The notes under the pieces were generated by a model. That model did not search any database. It worked only from the letters and a program-made list of their open reading frames with translations, and had not been told where the DNA came from. Positions 19,127 to 27,498 of a DNA stretch of 45,986 nt are shown piece after piece. The stretch comes from Myxococcales bacterium (lineage in GTDB: Bacteria > Myxococcota_A > Polyangia > Polyangiales > JAFGIB01). A program made the position numbers and the translations under genes. Position 1 is the first letter of the stretch. Every line of letters begins with the position of its first letter. The stretch spans positions 1 to 45,986 of the forward strand of contig JAOUOP010000062.1 in the NCBI GenBank assembly GCA_029880325.1, in the 5' to 3' direction.

Positions 19127-19791
19127 GCGCAACCTGCTCGCGACCCGGATCGTGGCTGCCCGCAGCACCGGGTCAAACCTGGGCCCTGCTGCCCTTCAAG
19201 ACGCTGCAGCGGGCCAAGTCGCGACTGTCGGACGAACTCGACTGCCAGCAGCGACAGGCCCTGGCCCGCGCCCTGTGCGCCCGCGTGATGGAGGCATGCC
19301 AGCGCTCGAGTGCCCTCGACGGAGTGCTCGTGGCCACCGGCAGCGACGAAATCGCGCGCATGGCCCGGCGCCGCGGGCAGCTACCACTGCCCGATCCAGC
19401 CGGGCGCGCCGGGCTGCCCGCGATCGTCGACCGCGGCGTGGCGCTGCTCGGCGAGGCGGGTGTTTCGCGCGTGCTCGTGCTGATGGGCGATCTGCCCCGC
19501 GTCAGCGCCCGCGACGTGACCGAGCTGCTCGCCCAACACCAGGGCGACGAACTGCTGCTCACGCCCGATCTCGACCGCCGCGGCACCAACGCCATGGTCT
19601 TCGCACCCCAAAGTGGCCTGCGCACACAGCTGGGCCGCCCCGGCAGCCTCGCGCTACACCGTGCGGAAGCGCGGCGAGTCGGTCTACGCACGCGGGTGGT
19701 GGTCCAGCCCGCCATCGCCTTCGACCTCGACGACGCGCGGGGGTACCGCCGCCTGCATACCCTGCTGCCCCCCCACATCTGCCCACCTTGA
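19123..19791 (+). CDS. cofC: Phospholactate/phosphoenolpyruvate guanylyltransferase of F420 synthesis
   Basis: The 222-residue CofC/FbiD activates the phospho-acid with GTP for CofD. Recognisable parts are LLPFKTLQRAKSRLSD at the N-terminus, VLVLMGDLPRVSARDV, LTPDLDRRGTNAMVF and the C-terminal FDLDDARGYRRL. The start is a TTG at 19123 overlapping the cofD stop (TTGA), an unusual start that depends on coupling to cofD translation; no better start exists before the LLPFK motif. It closes the cofE-cofD-cofC operon. Confidence 0.92.
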   Translation: MSATCSRPGSWLPAAPGQTWALLPFKTLQRAKSRLSDELDCQQRQALARALCARVMEACQRSSALDGVLVATGSDEIARMARRRGQLPLPDPAGRAGLPAIVDRGVALLGEAGVSRVLVLMGDLPRVSARDVTELLAQHQGDELLLTPDLDRRGTNAMVFAPQSGLRTQLGRPGSLALHRAEARRVGLRTRVVVQPAIAFDLDDARGYRRLHTLLPPHICPP

Positions 19792-20009
19792 GCGCAGATC
19801 CGCCGGGCTGCTAGGCTTTTTCCACGCATGGGAGCTGCGCGAAGAAGAGGTGGCGCAGCCTGAGGAAATGGCCCGACGATCCTGGAAGTCTCGATCCGCG
19901 CGCCCGCGGGGCTGCCGTCGCGCGGCGAAGGCCCGGCCGATGCCGGCCGAACGGCCGCCGCTAACCCTCGCTTGGAGGCCTCCAACACCTGCGCACACGC
20001 GGAGCTGCC

Positions 20010-22241
20010 GTGGCAAATGACAACGAGCCGCTGAGCCCGGAACAAATTCTGGAACAAGCCCGCAGTCTGGCGTGCCTGATCGACGAGAGCCCCGACCCGG
20101 TGCTACGCGTACGCGAAGACGGCCTGCTGCTCTTCGCCAATGCGCCGAGCCGTCCGCTGCTGGACCACTACCAGACCGAAGTCGGGCAGCAGGTGCCCGA
20201 ACGCGTGATCGCCCGCCTGAGCGCGGTGCTCGAGACCGGCGAGAGCGAAGAGGTCCAGTTCGAGACCGAAAATCGAACCTTCGCCATCGTGCTGGTGCCG
20301 GTTCCGACGCGACGCTGCGTCAACCTCTACGGCCGCGACATCACCGCCCACCGCCGCGCGGAGGAACGCATCCGCGACCTGGCGCGCTTTCCCGACGAGG
20401 ATCCAAACCCGACCATGCGGGTGGCCGCCGACGGTCGCTTTCTCTACGCCAACGAGCCAAGTCAGCTTTTGCTCGACGACTGGGATGCGGGCCGCACCGG
20501 CCGCGCCCCGGTCGCGCTGATCGAGAGCGTGCACGCGGCCCTGGCCAGCGACACCCCGCGAACTTTGGAAGTGCAATCCTTCGGGACCATCTACCGACTC
20601 GAGATCGCCCCCATCGTCGGGCAGACCTACGTCAACATCTACGGCCGTGATGTCACCGAGCAAAAGGCCGCCGAGCGTTCGCTGATCGAAGCCCGCGACC
20701 GCGCCCTGGAAGCCAGCCGCGCAAAAAGCAACTTCCTGGCGAATATGAGCCACGAGCTGCGCACACCGATGAACGCCATCATCGGCTACAGCGAGATGCT
20801 GATGGAGGAGGCCGAGGACGCCGACCTCAAGGACTTCCTGCCCGATCTCAAACGCATCCACGGCGCTGGCCGACACCTGCTGGCGCTGATCAACGACATC
20901 CTGGACCTGAGCAAGATCGAAGCCGGTCGCATGCAGGTCTACCTCGAGGATATCACCATCAGCGAGCTACTGCGCAGCGTCGCCGACACGGCTGAACCGC
21001 TCGCGGCGACCAATCGCAATCGCTTCGCCGTCGAGTGCACGCAAGCGCCCACATCGATGCACAGCGACATAACCAAACTGCGTCAGATCTTGCTGAACCT
21101 GCTGAGCAACGCCTTCAAGTTCACCCGCGATGGGAGCGTGACGCTCACGGTGGGCGCCACCAGGCTCGACGGCGCCGACGCCGTGAGCTTCGCCGTCAGC
21201 GACACCGGCATCGGCATGGACGAGGAGCAGGCCAAGCGCATCTATGGCGCCTTCAGCCAGGCCGACGACTCGACCACCCGAGAGTTCGGCGGAACCGGCC
21301 TCGGACTGACCATAAGCAAACGTTTCTGCGAGATGCTCTCGGGCACCATCGAGCTGACCAGTGCGCCGAGCAAGGGCAGCACCTTCGTCGTCACCCTGCC
21401 GCTGGAGCCGCCAACGTCCTCACCGCGCTCGGTGGGACCGGCGCACAGCAGCATGCCGCAGCCTCCCCCCCGCGACGGGCGCCAGACCGTGCTGGTCGTT
21501 GACGACGACCCCGACGTGCGCGAGATCATCGGCTCGACCCTGAGCCGCGCCGGTTTCGAGGTGATCGCGGCAGAAGACGGCGAGCAGGCGCTGGAGCTGG
21601 CGCGTCAGCACCAGCCGATCGCGATCACACTCGACGTGCTGATGCCCCAGCTCGATGGCTGGACCGTGCTGGCTCAGCTCAAGAGCGACCCCATCACCCA
21701 CGACATCCCCGTGATCATCGCCAGCATATCCGACGATCGGAACCTGGGCTTTGCGTTGGGTGCCGCCGACTTCATGACCAAGCCGGTCGACCGCCGACGG
21801 CTCTTACAGGTACTGACACGCCTGACCGGTCGCGATCGCTATCGCCGCGTGTTGATCGTGGAAGACGACCTGCAGACCCGCGAGCTTATGGCCCGCACGC
21901 TCGAAAAAGACGGCTTTGCCGTCAGCGAGGCCGAAAACGGCCACCAGGGACTGGAACGCCTCGAAGAACATGCACCCCAGGCGATCATCTTGGATCTGAT
22001 GATGCCGGTCATGAACGGCTTCGAGTTCCTTGAGCGACTGCAGGCAAACGCCGAGTGGCGCAAAATCCCGGTGATCGTGGTGACCGCACGTGAACTCTCC
22101 CCTGACGAGCAAGTCTTCCTACAGGACAGCGTGCAGAGCGTGCTGCAAAAGGGCGACATGCCACGTGATGCGTTGCTCGACCGGGTCGAGAGGCTGATCT
22201 GCAGGTCGGTGCCCCCTCCGACCACGGAGCCTTCGCCATGA
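20010..22241 (+). CDS. PAS-PAS sensor histidine kinase with two receiver domains
   Basis: This is a 743-residue soluble hybrid kinase without a membrane helix. Two PAS-like domains (about 15-115 and 120-225) share the ending VNLYGRDITAH / VNIYGRDVTEQ. The HisKA domain has the phospho-His in MSHELRTPMNAI (H248). The ATPase domain shows LLNLLSNAFKFT, DTGIGMD, FGGTGLGL. Two receivers follow with aspartates D542 (ITLDVLMP) and D662 (IILDLMMP). The second receiver ends QSVLQKGD, lacking the usual KP after the conserved Lys. A GTG start at 20010 is preceded by GGAG. It overlaps the next gene by four bases (ATGA). Signal unknown. Confidence 0.94.
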   Translation: MANDNEPLSPEQILEQARSLACLIDESPDPVLRVREDGLLLFANAPSRPLLDHYQTEVGQQVPERVIARLSAVLETGESEEVQFETENRTFAIVLVPVPTRRCVNLYGRDITAHRRAEERIRDLARFPDEDPNPTMRVAADGRFLYANEPSQLLLDDWDAGRTGRAPVALIESVHAALASDTPRTLEVQSFGTIYRLEIAPIVGQTYVNIYGRDVTEQKAAERSLIEARDRALEASRAKSNFLANMSHELRTPMNAIIGYSEMLMEEAEDADLKDFLPDLKRIHGAGRHLLALINDILDLSKIEAGRMQVYLEDITISELLRSVADTAEPLAATNRNRFAVECTQAPTSMHSDITKLRQILLNLLSNAFKFTRDGSVTLTVGATRLDGADAVSFAVSDTGIGMDEEQAKRIYGAFSQADDSTTREFGGTGLGLTISKRFCEMLSGTIELTSAPSKGSTFVVTLPLEPPTSSPRSVGPAHSSMPQPPPRDGRQTVLVVDDDPDVREIIGSTLSRAGFEVIAAEDGEQALELARQHQPIAITLDVLMPQLDGWTVLAQLKSDPITHDIPVIIASISDDRNLGFALGAADFMTKPVDRRRLLQVLTRLTGRDRYRRVLIVEDDLQTRELMARTLEKDGFAVSEAENGHQGLERLEEHAPQAIILDLMMPVMNGFEFLERLQANAEWRKIPVIVVTARELSPDEQVFLQDSVQSVLQKGDMPRDALLDRVERLICRSVPPPTTEPSP

Positions 22242-22612
22242 GTCGGATCCTGCTGGTGGAGGACAACGAACTCAATCGCGACATGTTGCAGCGTCGCCTG
22301 AAGCGACGCGGCTTCGAAGTTGTGATCGCCGTCGACGGCCAGGAGGGTGTCGAGCGCGCCCAGAGCGAAGCCCCGGACCTGATTCTGATGGACCTCAGCC
22401 TGCCCAAGATCGACGGCTGGGAAGCCACACGGCGCCTGAAAGCCAACGCCAGCACGCGCCACATTCCCGTGCTGGCGCTGACGGCGCACGCCATGGACGG
22501 CGACCGTCATCGCGCCGAAGAGGCGGGCTGCGACGACTACGACACGAAGCCAGTGGTCCTAGAGCGGCTGCTCGGCAAGATCGAAAAGCTCCTGGGGGCC
22601 GGCGATGGATGA
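22238..22612 (+). CDS. Single-domain response regulator (CheY/DivK-like)
   Basis: The 124-residue lone receiver has the acidic pair E8-D9, phospho-acceptor D52 (LILMDLSLP) and the conserved Lys in DTKPV; it has no output domain. The segment ALTAHAMDGDRHRAEEAGCDDY is typical of receivers that relay phosphate in DivK-like pathways. It overlaps the kinase gene by four bases and the receiver-kinase gene by eight. It shares RRLKRRG and a DGQE motif with the receiver of the next gene, which points to a duplication. Confidence 0.95.
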   Translation: MSRILLVEDNELNRDMLQRRLKRRGFEVVIAVDGQEGVERAQSEAPDLILMDLSLPKIDGWEATRRLKANASTRHIPVLALTAHAMDGDRHRAEEAGCDDYDTKPVVLERLLGKIEKLLGAGDG

Positions 22613-24050
22613 GACCCTGAGACATACCAAGGCCCGGGTGCTGGTGGTCGACGACAACGCGGACAACCGCGACCTGCTAAGCCGCCGCCTCAAACGCCGC
22701 GGCTACGAGACCGTGCCTGCCGCCGACGGCCAGGAGGCTCTCGACTGCGTGGGCAACGACCGCTTCGACCTGGTCCTGCTCGACATCCGCATGCCGGGTA
22801 TGGACGGCATCGAAGTGCTGCGCCACATTCGCGAGCGAAGCAACAAGATCGAGTTGCCCATCATCATGGTCACCGCCGAGACCGACAGTGCCCAGGTCGT
22901 GCGCGCCATCTCCCTGGGGGCCAACGACTACGTGACCAAGCCCATCGACTTTCCGGTGGTGTTGGCGCGGGTCGAGGCACAGCTCAGCCTCAAGGCCGAG
23001 GTGGCCGCCAGCTTGCGCCCAGAGATCATCATTTCGAGCAGCGAAAGGCTCGAGCAGGGCTTTTTGCTGGACGGGCGCTACGAGATCGAGGACGTGATCG
23101 GCGAGGGAGGCTTTGCGGTGGTGTATCGCGCCCTGCAGCGCTCGACGGGGCAGAAGGTCGCAGTCAAAGTACTGCGCGCCGACCACATGCGTAGGGACCA
23201 ACGGACAGTGGAGTTGGCGCGTTTCGAGCGTGAGATCCGCATGATCCACAGCGTTTCCCACCCGAACATCATTCGTCTGATCGATTCCGGCCGCATCGCC
23301 CTCGACACCAGCGGCGTGCAGCAGGCGCACAACGTCGACCCCCTGGGAGCAACGCGGGTGTCGCTGCGCGCCAAAACGCCCGTGCCCGAAGCGCCCGCAC
23401 CATCCGAGCATTTCGAAATCCCCTATTTGGTGACAGAGCTGCTCGAAGGGCAAACGCTGCAGGCCGAGCTGCGCGCCCGCGGCAAGTTCTCCGAGCAGGA
23501 ATTGATGTCCATCATGTTGCCGGTGCTCAGCGCGGCCGGAGCCGCCCATCGCGTCGGCATCGTTCACCGCGACCTGACGCCGGCCAACGTCTTCTTGGCC
23601 CGGGGTCACGGCGGCGTGCGCCCCCGCATTCTGGACTTCGGCATCGCCAAGCTCACAGACGAACCCGCAGGCCTGGCCACTACGACCTCATCGGTGATCG
23701 GCACGCCCCACTACATGTCGCCCGAGCAGGCGCGCGGCGAAAAGGAGCTAACCGGCGCCAGCGATCAGTACACCCTGGCCGTGGTCTGCTACGAGTGCCT
23801 GACCGGTAAGCGTCCCTACGACGGCGAGACCTTCATCTCCGTACTGCAACAGGTGGGCCATGGGGAGTTTTCCCCACCGAGGCATCACGACCCCACGGTT
23901 TCCCAGGTAGCTGAAGCGGTCTTGCTACGGGCCATGTCCCTCGATCCCAACGACCGCTTCCCCGACACCGAGTCGATGGGCCGCGCGCTCTTGCCGCTGG
24001 CCTCCGAAAGGGACCGCGGGCAGTGGGCTCCGGTCTTCGAAGCGGTTTGA
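22605..24050 (+). CDS. Receiver domain fused to a Ser/Thr protein kinase
   Basis: The 481-residue protein starts with a receiver domain (D16-D17, phospho-acceptor D60, Lys in YVTKPID) and continues into a Hanks-type kinase from about residue 158. The kinase has the glycine loop GEGGFAVV, VAVK (K188), HRDLTPAN (D323; Thr instead of the common Lys at 325), DFG at D344 and GTPHYMSPEQA. About 30 extra residues lie before the hinge (around SGVQQAHNVDPLGATRV). The catalytic residues needed for phosphotransfer are present. It would convert His-Asp phosphate input from the adjacent histidine kinase into Ser/Thr phosphorylation; this coupling is inferred from the fusion and the overlapping genes. No membrane helix. 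Confidence 0.94.
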   Translation: MDETLRHTKARVLVVDDNADNRDLLSRRLKRRGYETVPAADGQEALDCVGNDRFDLVLLDIRMPGMDGIEVLRHIRERSNKIELPIIMVTAETDSAQVVRAISLGANDYVTKPIDFPVVLARVEAQLSLKAEVAASLRPEIIISSSERLEQGFLLDGRYEIEDVIGEGGFAVVYRALQRSTGQKVAVKVLRADHMRRDQRTVELARFEREIRMIHSVSHPNIIRLIDSGRIALDTSGVQQAHNVDPLGATRVSLRAKTPVPEAPAPSEHFEIPYLVTELLEGQTLQAELRARGKFSEQELMSIMLPVLSAAGAAHRVGIVHRDLTPANVFLARGHGGVRPRILDFGIAKLTDEPAGLATTTSSVIGTPHYMSPEQARGEKELTGASDQYTLAVVCYECLTGKRPYDGETFISVLQQVGHGEFSPPRHHDPTVSQVAEAVLLRAMSLDPNDRFPDTESMGRALLPLASERDRGQWAPVFEAV

Positions 24051-24116
24051 AAGTCGCCTGCAGCGGCGATTGGTGCTAATTTCACAGTTGTCCTCCATAC
24101 CGCGACTGAATTCGCC

Positions 24117-24323
24117 ATGACCCCCCAGGATTGCCCCCACGTCGACACCTGCGAGATGTACTCGCTGCTGAAGCTCGCCGGCACGCTCAGGGCATGGAAG
24201 GCGCGCTACTGCTGTGCAGACTACCAGCGCTGCGCGCGCTACCAGCTCAACGCCGAAGGCAAGCCCGTGCCGGTAAATCTGATGCCCAGTGGGGCCTACC
24301 TCAAACCGGCCGGCCAACAATAG
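24117..24323 (+). CDS. 68-residue Cys-rich protein
   Basis: This small soluble protein has a striking Cys pattern: C6-x5-C12, then C32-C33-x5-C39, with H8 and W27 nearby, followed by PVNLMPSGAYLKP. The motif order suggests a bound metal or iron-sulfur site. I recall short proteins with the same C-x5-C-M, YC, C-A-R-Y pattern encoded next to response regulators, with no proven function. It follows the receiver-kinase gene by 66 bases on the same strand and overlaps cofH, which runs the other way, by 23 bases at their 3' ends. The four or five ordered Cys and the PxNLMPxG tail argue that it is real. Confidence 0.75.
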   Translation: MTPQDCPHVDTCEMYSLLKLAGTLRAWKARYCCADYQRCARYQLNAEGKPVPVNLMPSGAYLKPAGQQ

Positions 24324-25593
24324 CTAACGAGCGCTCCCCCGCTTCGCGCTTCGAACGCGCGCGGTCGACCAATACCCGGTAGCTACCGAAGCTGGCCTCG
24401 GCATCCTCGATGCGGTCGAGGGGGTGGACTTCGTCGGTGGCCGGATCGGGGCCGAAGTCGCGCACGCTGCGGTAGAGCGTGCTGCGCTCGAAGGGGCTAC
24501 GGCCGGCGTCGCGGATCGCCTCGCGCAAGACCGTGGGCGTCATCAACTGCCCGTGAGACGCGCCGGCAGAGGTCGAGATGCTCTCGTTCATCAGCGTGCC
24601 ACCGAGGTCGTTGCCCCCGGAGCACAGAAGCTGCTGCGCCTGGCGCAGGCCTTCCTTGACCCACGAGACCTGGATATTGCGCAGGCTCGCCCCCAGCATC
24701 AGCCGGCTGATGGCGATCATGCGCACCACATCGGCGCCGCTCGGACCCGAGCGCACGTTGGGGAGCATCTTCTTGAAGTGCAGCGGCGCCTCGCTGTGCA
24801 CGAACGAGAGCGGCACAAACTCCGTGAAACCCGCGGTCTCGAGCTGGATCGAGCGCAGCAGCTCCAGGTGCTTCATGCGCTCGGCGTCGGTCTCCACGTG
24901 GCCGTACATGATGGTGCAGGTCGTGGGCAGGCCGAGGCGGTGAGCGGCGCTGATGACCTCGATCCACTCGGCGGTGCTGATGCGACCACCAGCCAGGCGA
25001 CCGCGCACCGCGTCGTCGAGGATCTCGGCCGAGGTGCCCGGAATCGAACCCAATCCGGCTTCCTTCAGCTCGCGTACGTAGCTGGCGATGGGCGCGCCGG
25101 CCAGTTCGGCCCCGTACTTCACCTCCTCGGGCGAAAAGCCGTGCACGTGAATCTCGGGTGCCGCATCTTTGATTGCGCGCAGCAGGCGCAGATAGATGTC
25201 GCGCGGGGGATCGGGCGGCAAGCCGGCCTGCACGCAGACCTCGGTCGCACCGAACTCCCGCGCCTGCAGCACACGCTCGACGACTTCTTCAACTTCGAGG
25301 TAATAGCCCTCTTGCGAGCGCCGAGTGCGCGAAAACGCACAAAATTTGCACGACTTCACGCAAACATTGGTGAAATTAATGTTGCGGTTGACGACATAAC
25401 CCACGCGATCGCCCGCCTGCTGCTCACGCAGACAGTCGGCCACCATCGTCAATGCCTGCAGGTCGCGGCCACGCGCACCCCAGAGCGTGACCGCGTCGGC
25501 CCAACCGAGTGTACGCCCCTCGAGACAGGCCTCGAGCACGCCGCGCACGGGCGCGGTCACGGCGCCGAGCACACCTTCCAACGCAACGCTCAT
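24301..25593 (-). CDS. cofH: FO synthase subunit 2 (radical SAM)
   Basis: The 430-residue CofH, with CofG, builds the deazaflavin FO from tyrosine and a flavin precursor. It is a radical SAM enzyme with the cluster motif C78-x3-C82-x2-C85 (NVCVKSCKFCAF). Family segments include VCVQAGLPPD, GFSPEEV, SIPGTSAEILDD, TCTIMYGHVETD, FVPLSFVH and GGNDLGGTLMNESIS. Its ATG overlaps the cofG stop by four bases. The 3' end overlaps the convergent Cys-rich gene by 23 bases. The separate CofG/CofH arrangement differs from fused actinobacterial FbiC. Confidence 0.96.
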   Translation of the reverse strand: MSVALEGVLGAVTAPVRGVLEACLEGRTLGWADAVTLWGARGRDLQALTMVADCLREQQAGDRVGYVVNRNINFTNVCVKSCKFCAFSRTRRSQEGYYLEVEEVVERVLQAREFGATEVCVQAGLPPDPPRDIYLRLLRAIKDAAPEIHVHGFSPEEVKYGAELAGAPIASYVRELKEAGLGSIPGTSAEILDDAVRGRLAGGRISTAEWIEVISAAHRLGLPTTCTIMYGHVETDAERMKHLELLRSIQLETAGFTEFVPLSFVHSEAPLHFKKMLPNVRSGPSGADVVRMIAISRLMLGASLRNIQVSWVKEGLRQAQQLLCSGGNDLGGTLMNESISTSAGASHGQLMTPTVLREAIRDAGRSPFERSTLYRSVRDFGPDPATDEVHPLDRIEDAEASFGSYRVLVDRARSKREAGERSLAIVGRPV

Positions 25594-26816
25594 GCGCCCT
25601 CCAGCGCCAGCGGCAGGCGCGCCCCGGCATTCACCGCCTGCGGCATGCTCAACTCGCGTTCGGCCCTTTCGACCGCAGCATGCAGCCGCGGATCGAGGAA
25701 GCCCTCGCGCTCCACGAAGGAGCGATAGATGGGAAGCCGCGGCCGCAGCTCGAAGCCCTGGGCAGCGCAGGCGTCGGCAAAGCGCCCCAGGTGCGGCCAG
25801 CGATGGCGCGGGTTGATGTAATCGGGGGTCAAGGGCGAGATGCCACCGAAATCGTTGATGCCCGCGCTCAAGAGCAGCGCCGTGCGGCCCGCGTTCAGGT
25901 TGGGCGGCGACTGCAGGCTGATGTCGGCGTCGAGGATCAGACGCGAAAGCGCAACCGTCAGCGCCATCTCGCGGTCCCGGGGACCTTCAATATCGGCCAT
26001 GGCCACTTCGGGACGTGGCTCGAAATTTTGCACGATCACCTCCTGGATGTGACCGTGGCGCCGATGCAGCGCCTCGATCGCCAGCAGACTCTCGACCCTC
26101 TCCTGTAGCGTCTCGCCGATGCCGACCAGGATGCCCGTGGTGAAGGGGATGCGCAGCTCGCCGGCCTCTTCGAGCATGGCCAGACGCCGCTCGGGGCGTT
26201 TGTCGGGCGCCCGGTGGTGGGGCATCCCCGGCTCGCACATACGCGGGCTCACGCACTCGAGCATCAAGCCCATGCTCACGTTCAGCGGCCGCAGACGCAG
26301 CATCTCGGCACGGTCGAGCACGCCGGCGTTGGTGTGGGGCAAGAGCCCTTCCTCGAGCGCCCGCTCGGCGCCCCAGACCAGGTAATCGACGGTGCTGCCA
26401 TGGCCGATTTCGGCAAGTCGCTCGCGGTAGGCACGGAAGGCCCCGTCGGGCTTGTCTCCCAGACAGAAGAGCGCCTCGAAGCAACCTTGCGCCCGCCCGC
26501 GCTCGAGCCAGTCGAGCACCTCGGTCTGCTCCATGGTGTGGGCGCCCGCGTCCCCCGGCGAGCGCCGAAAGGAGCAGTAGTCGCAGCGGTTGCGACAGAT
26601 ATTGGTCAGGGGCAGGAAGACCTTGGGCGAATATGTGACGATGCGCCCAAAACGGCGGTCTCGCAGCTCTGCGGCAGCCGCCATGAGACGCGCGAAATCG
26701 GCATCGGAAGCCTCGGCCCGGCGCGCGATGAGACCGGCCGCAGCAGCGCTGAGCGGCTCCCCACGGGCGGCCCGCTCCAGCTCCAGAACCAGCAACGCTT
26801 CCTCGCCTTGGGACAC
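25590..26816 (-). CDS. cofG: FO synthase subunit 1 (radical SAM)
   Basis: The 408-residue CofG has the radical SAM motif C74-x3-C78-x2-C81 (NICRNRCDYCSF) and the family segments FCLGDKPDG, LPHTNAGVLD, SMGLMLE, TTGILVGIGET, VQNFEPRPEV and INDFGGISPLTPDYINP. The start is a GTG at 26816 without a strong ribosome site. It is the first gene of the cofG-cofH pair and is divergent from a small membrane-protein gene, with 91 bases between. Confidence 0.96.
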   Translation of the reverse strand: MSQGEEALLVLELERAARGEPLSAAAAGLIARRAEASDADFARLMAAAAELRDRRFGRIVTYSPKVFLPLTNICRNRCDYCSFRRSPGDAGAHTMEQTEVLDWLERGRAQGCFEALFCLGDKPDGAFRAYRERLAEIGHGSTVDYLVWGAERALEEGLLPHTNAGVLDRAEMLRLRPLNVSMGLMLECVSPRMCEPGMPHHRAPDKRPERRLAMLEEAGELRIPFTTGILVGIGETLQERVESLLAIEALHRRHGHIQEVIVQNFEPRPEVAMADIEGPRDREMALTVALSRLILDADISLQSPPNLNAGRTALLLSAGINDFGGISPLTPDYINPRHRWPHLGRFADACAAQGFELRPRLPIYRSFVEREGFLDPRLHAAVERAERELSMPQAVNAGARLPLALEGA

Positions 26817-26907
26817 CGTGGGCGCACACTTCCCCAGCTCTCTTGCCGAGTCAAGCGTCCGTCCATTGCTTGGAAGTCACGACAGCGCGCTTAATGTGAG
26901 CTGTGAC

Positions 26908-27486
26908 ATGACCGACCCCCCCCGCTCCGCGCCCATCCACTTCGATCCCATCGACCAAGTCTACGCCGGCCTGCGCGGCGCTGCGCTGGTGCTGGGGCTC
27001 GCCTACGTCTACCTGGCCAAGGTCGGCTCCGGTGCGCGCGACGACGCGCTGGTCGCCTTCGGAGTCTTTGCGGCCTACGGCACCGTCTTCTACGCCGTGG
27101 GCCTCGGCGCATTGCGCACCGAGCGGGGCAAGGCCCGCTTCTACGCATCGCTGGGCGCGGCCGACCTGGCCTTCATCGTGGTGCTGATGTACCTGACCGG
27201 CGCCGAAGCCAGCCCCTTCTACCGGGCGCTCTACCTGTGGGTGGCGATGCCAGCGTTTTACTTCGGCCTGCGCGCCGGAACCCTGGCCTCGGCGGTGGCA
27301 TTCTGCGTCTACGTCGCCTTCTTCGACGACAACACCCAAAACCCCTGGGAGTTCCTGGTGCGGGCCGGGGGCCTTTTGCTGCACGGCCCCGTGGTCGGTT
27401 ACCTGGTGGCCCGCGATCGCGAGCTGCGGCAAAGACTCGCGCGCCTGGAGGCGGAGAATCGGGAAAAGCCAAGTGAAACGCGCTAG
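26908..27486 (+). CDS. Small multi-pass membrane protein
   Basis: The 192-residue protein has about six hydrophobic helices (VYAGLRGAALVLGLAYVY, ALVAFGVFAAYGTVFYAVG, AADLAFIVVLMYL, LYLWVAMPAFYFGL, TLASAVAFCVYVAFF, GGLLLHGPVVGYLV) and a charged, probably coiled C-terminal tail (RELRQRLARLEAEN). It looks like the membrane sensor half of GGDEF or histidine kinase proteins but has no catalytic domain. The ATG at 26908 starts just after the cofG promoter region; the frame is open further upstream, but that part lies antisense to cofG. Function unknown. Confidence 0.8.
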   Translation: MTDPPRSAPIHFDPIDQVYAGLRGAALVLGLAYVYLAKVGSGARDDALVAFGVFAAYGTVFYAVGLGALRTERGKARFYASLGAADLAFIVVLMYLTGAEASPFYRALYLWVAMPAFYFGLRAGTLASAVAFCVYVAFFDDNTQNPWEFLVRAGGLLLHGPVVGYLVARDRELRQRLARLEAENREKPSETR

Positions 27487-27498
27487 ATTGGACGCGCC

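Noticed and set aside
22677..23609. A 310-codon minus-strand frame
   Set aside because: It is antisense to the receiver-kinase gene, whose catalytic motifs are all intact in the plus frame.
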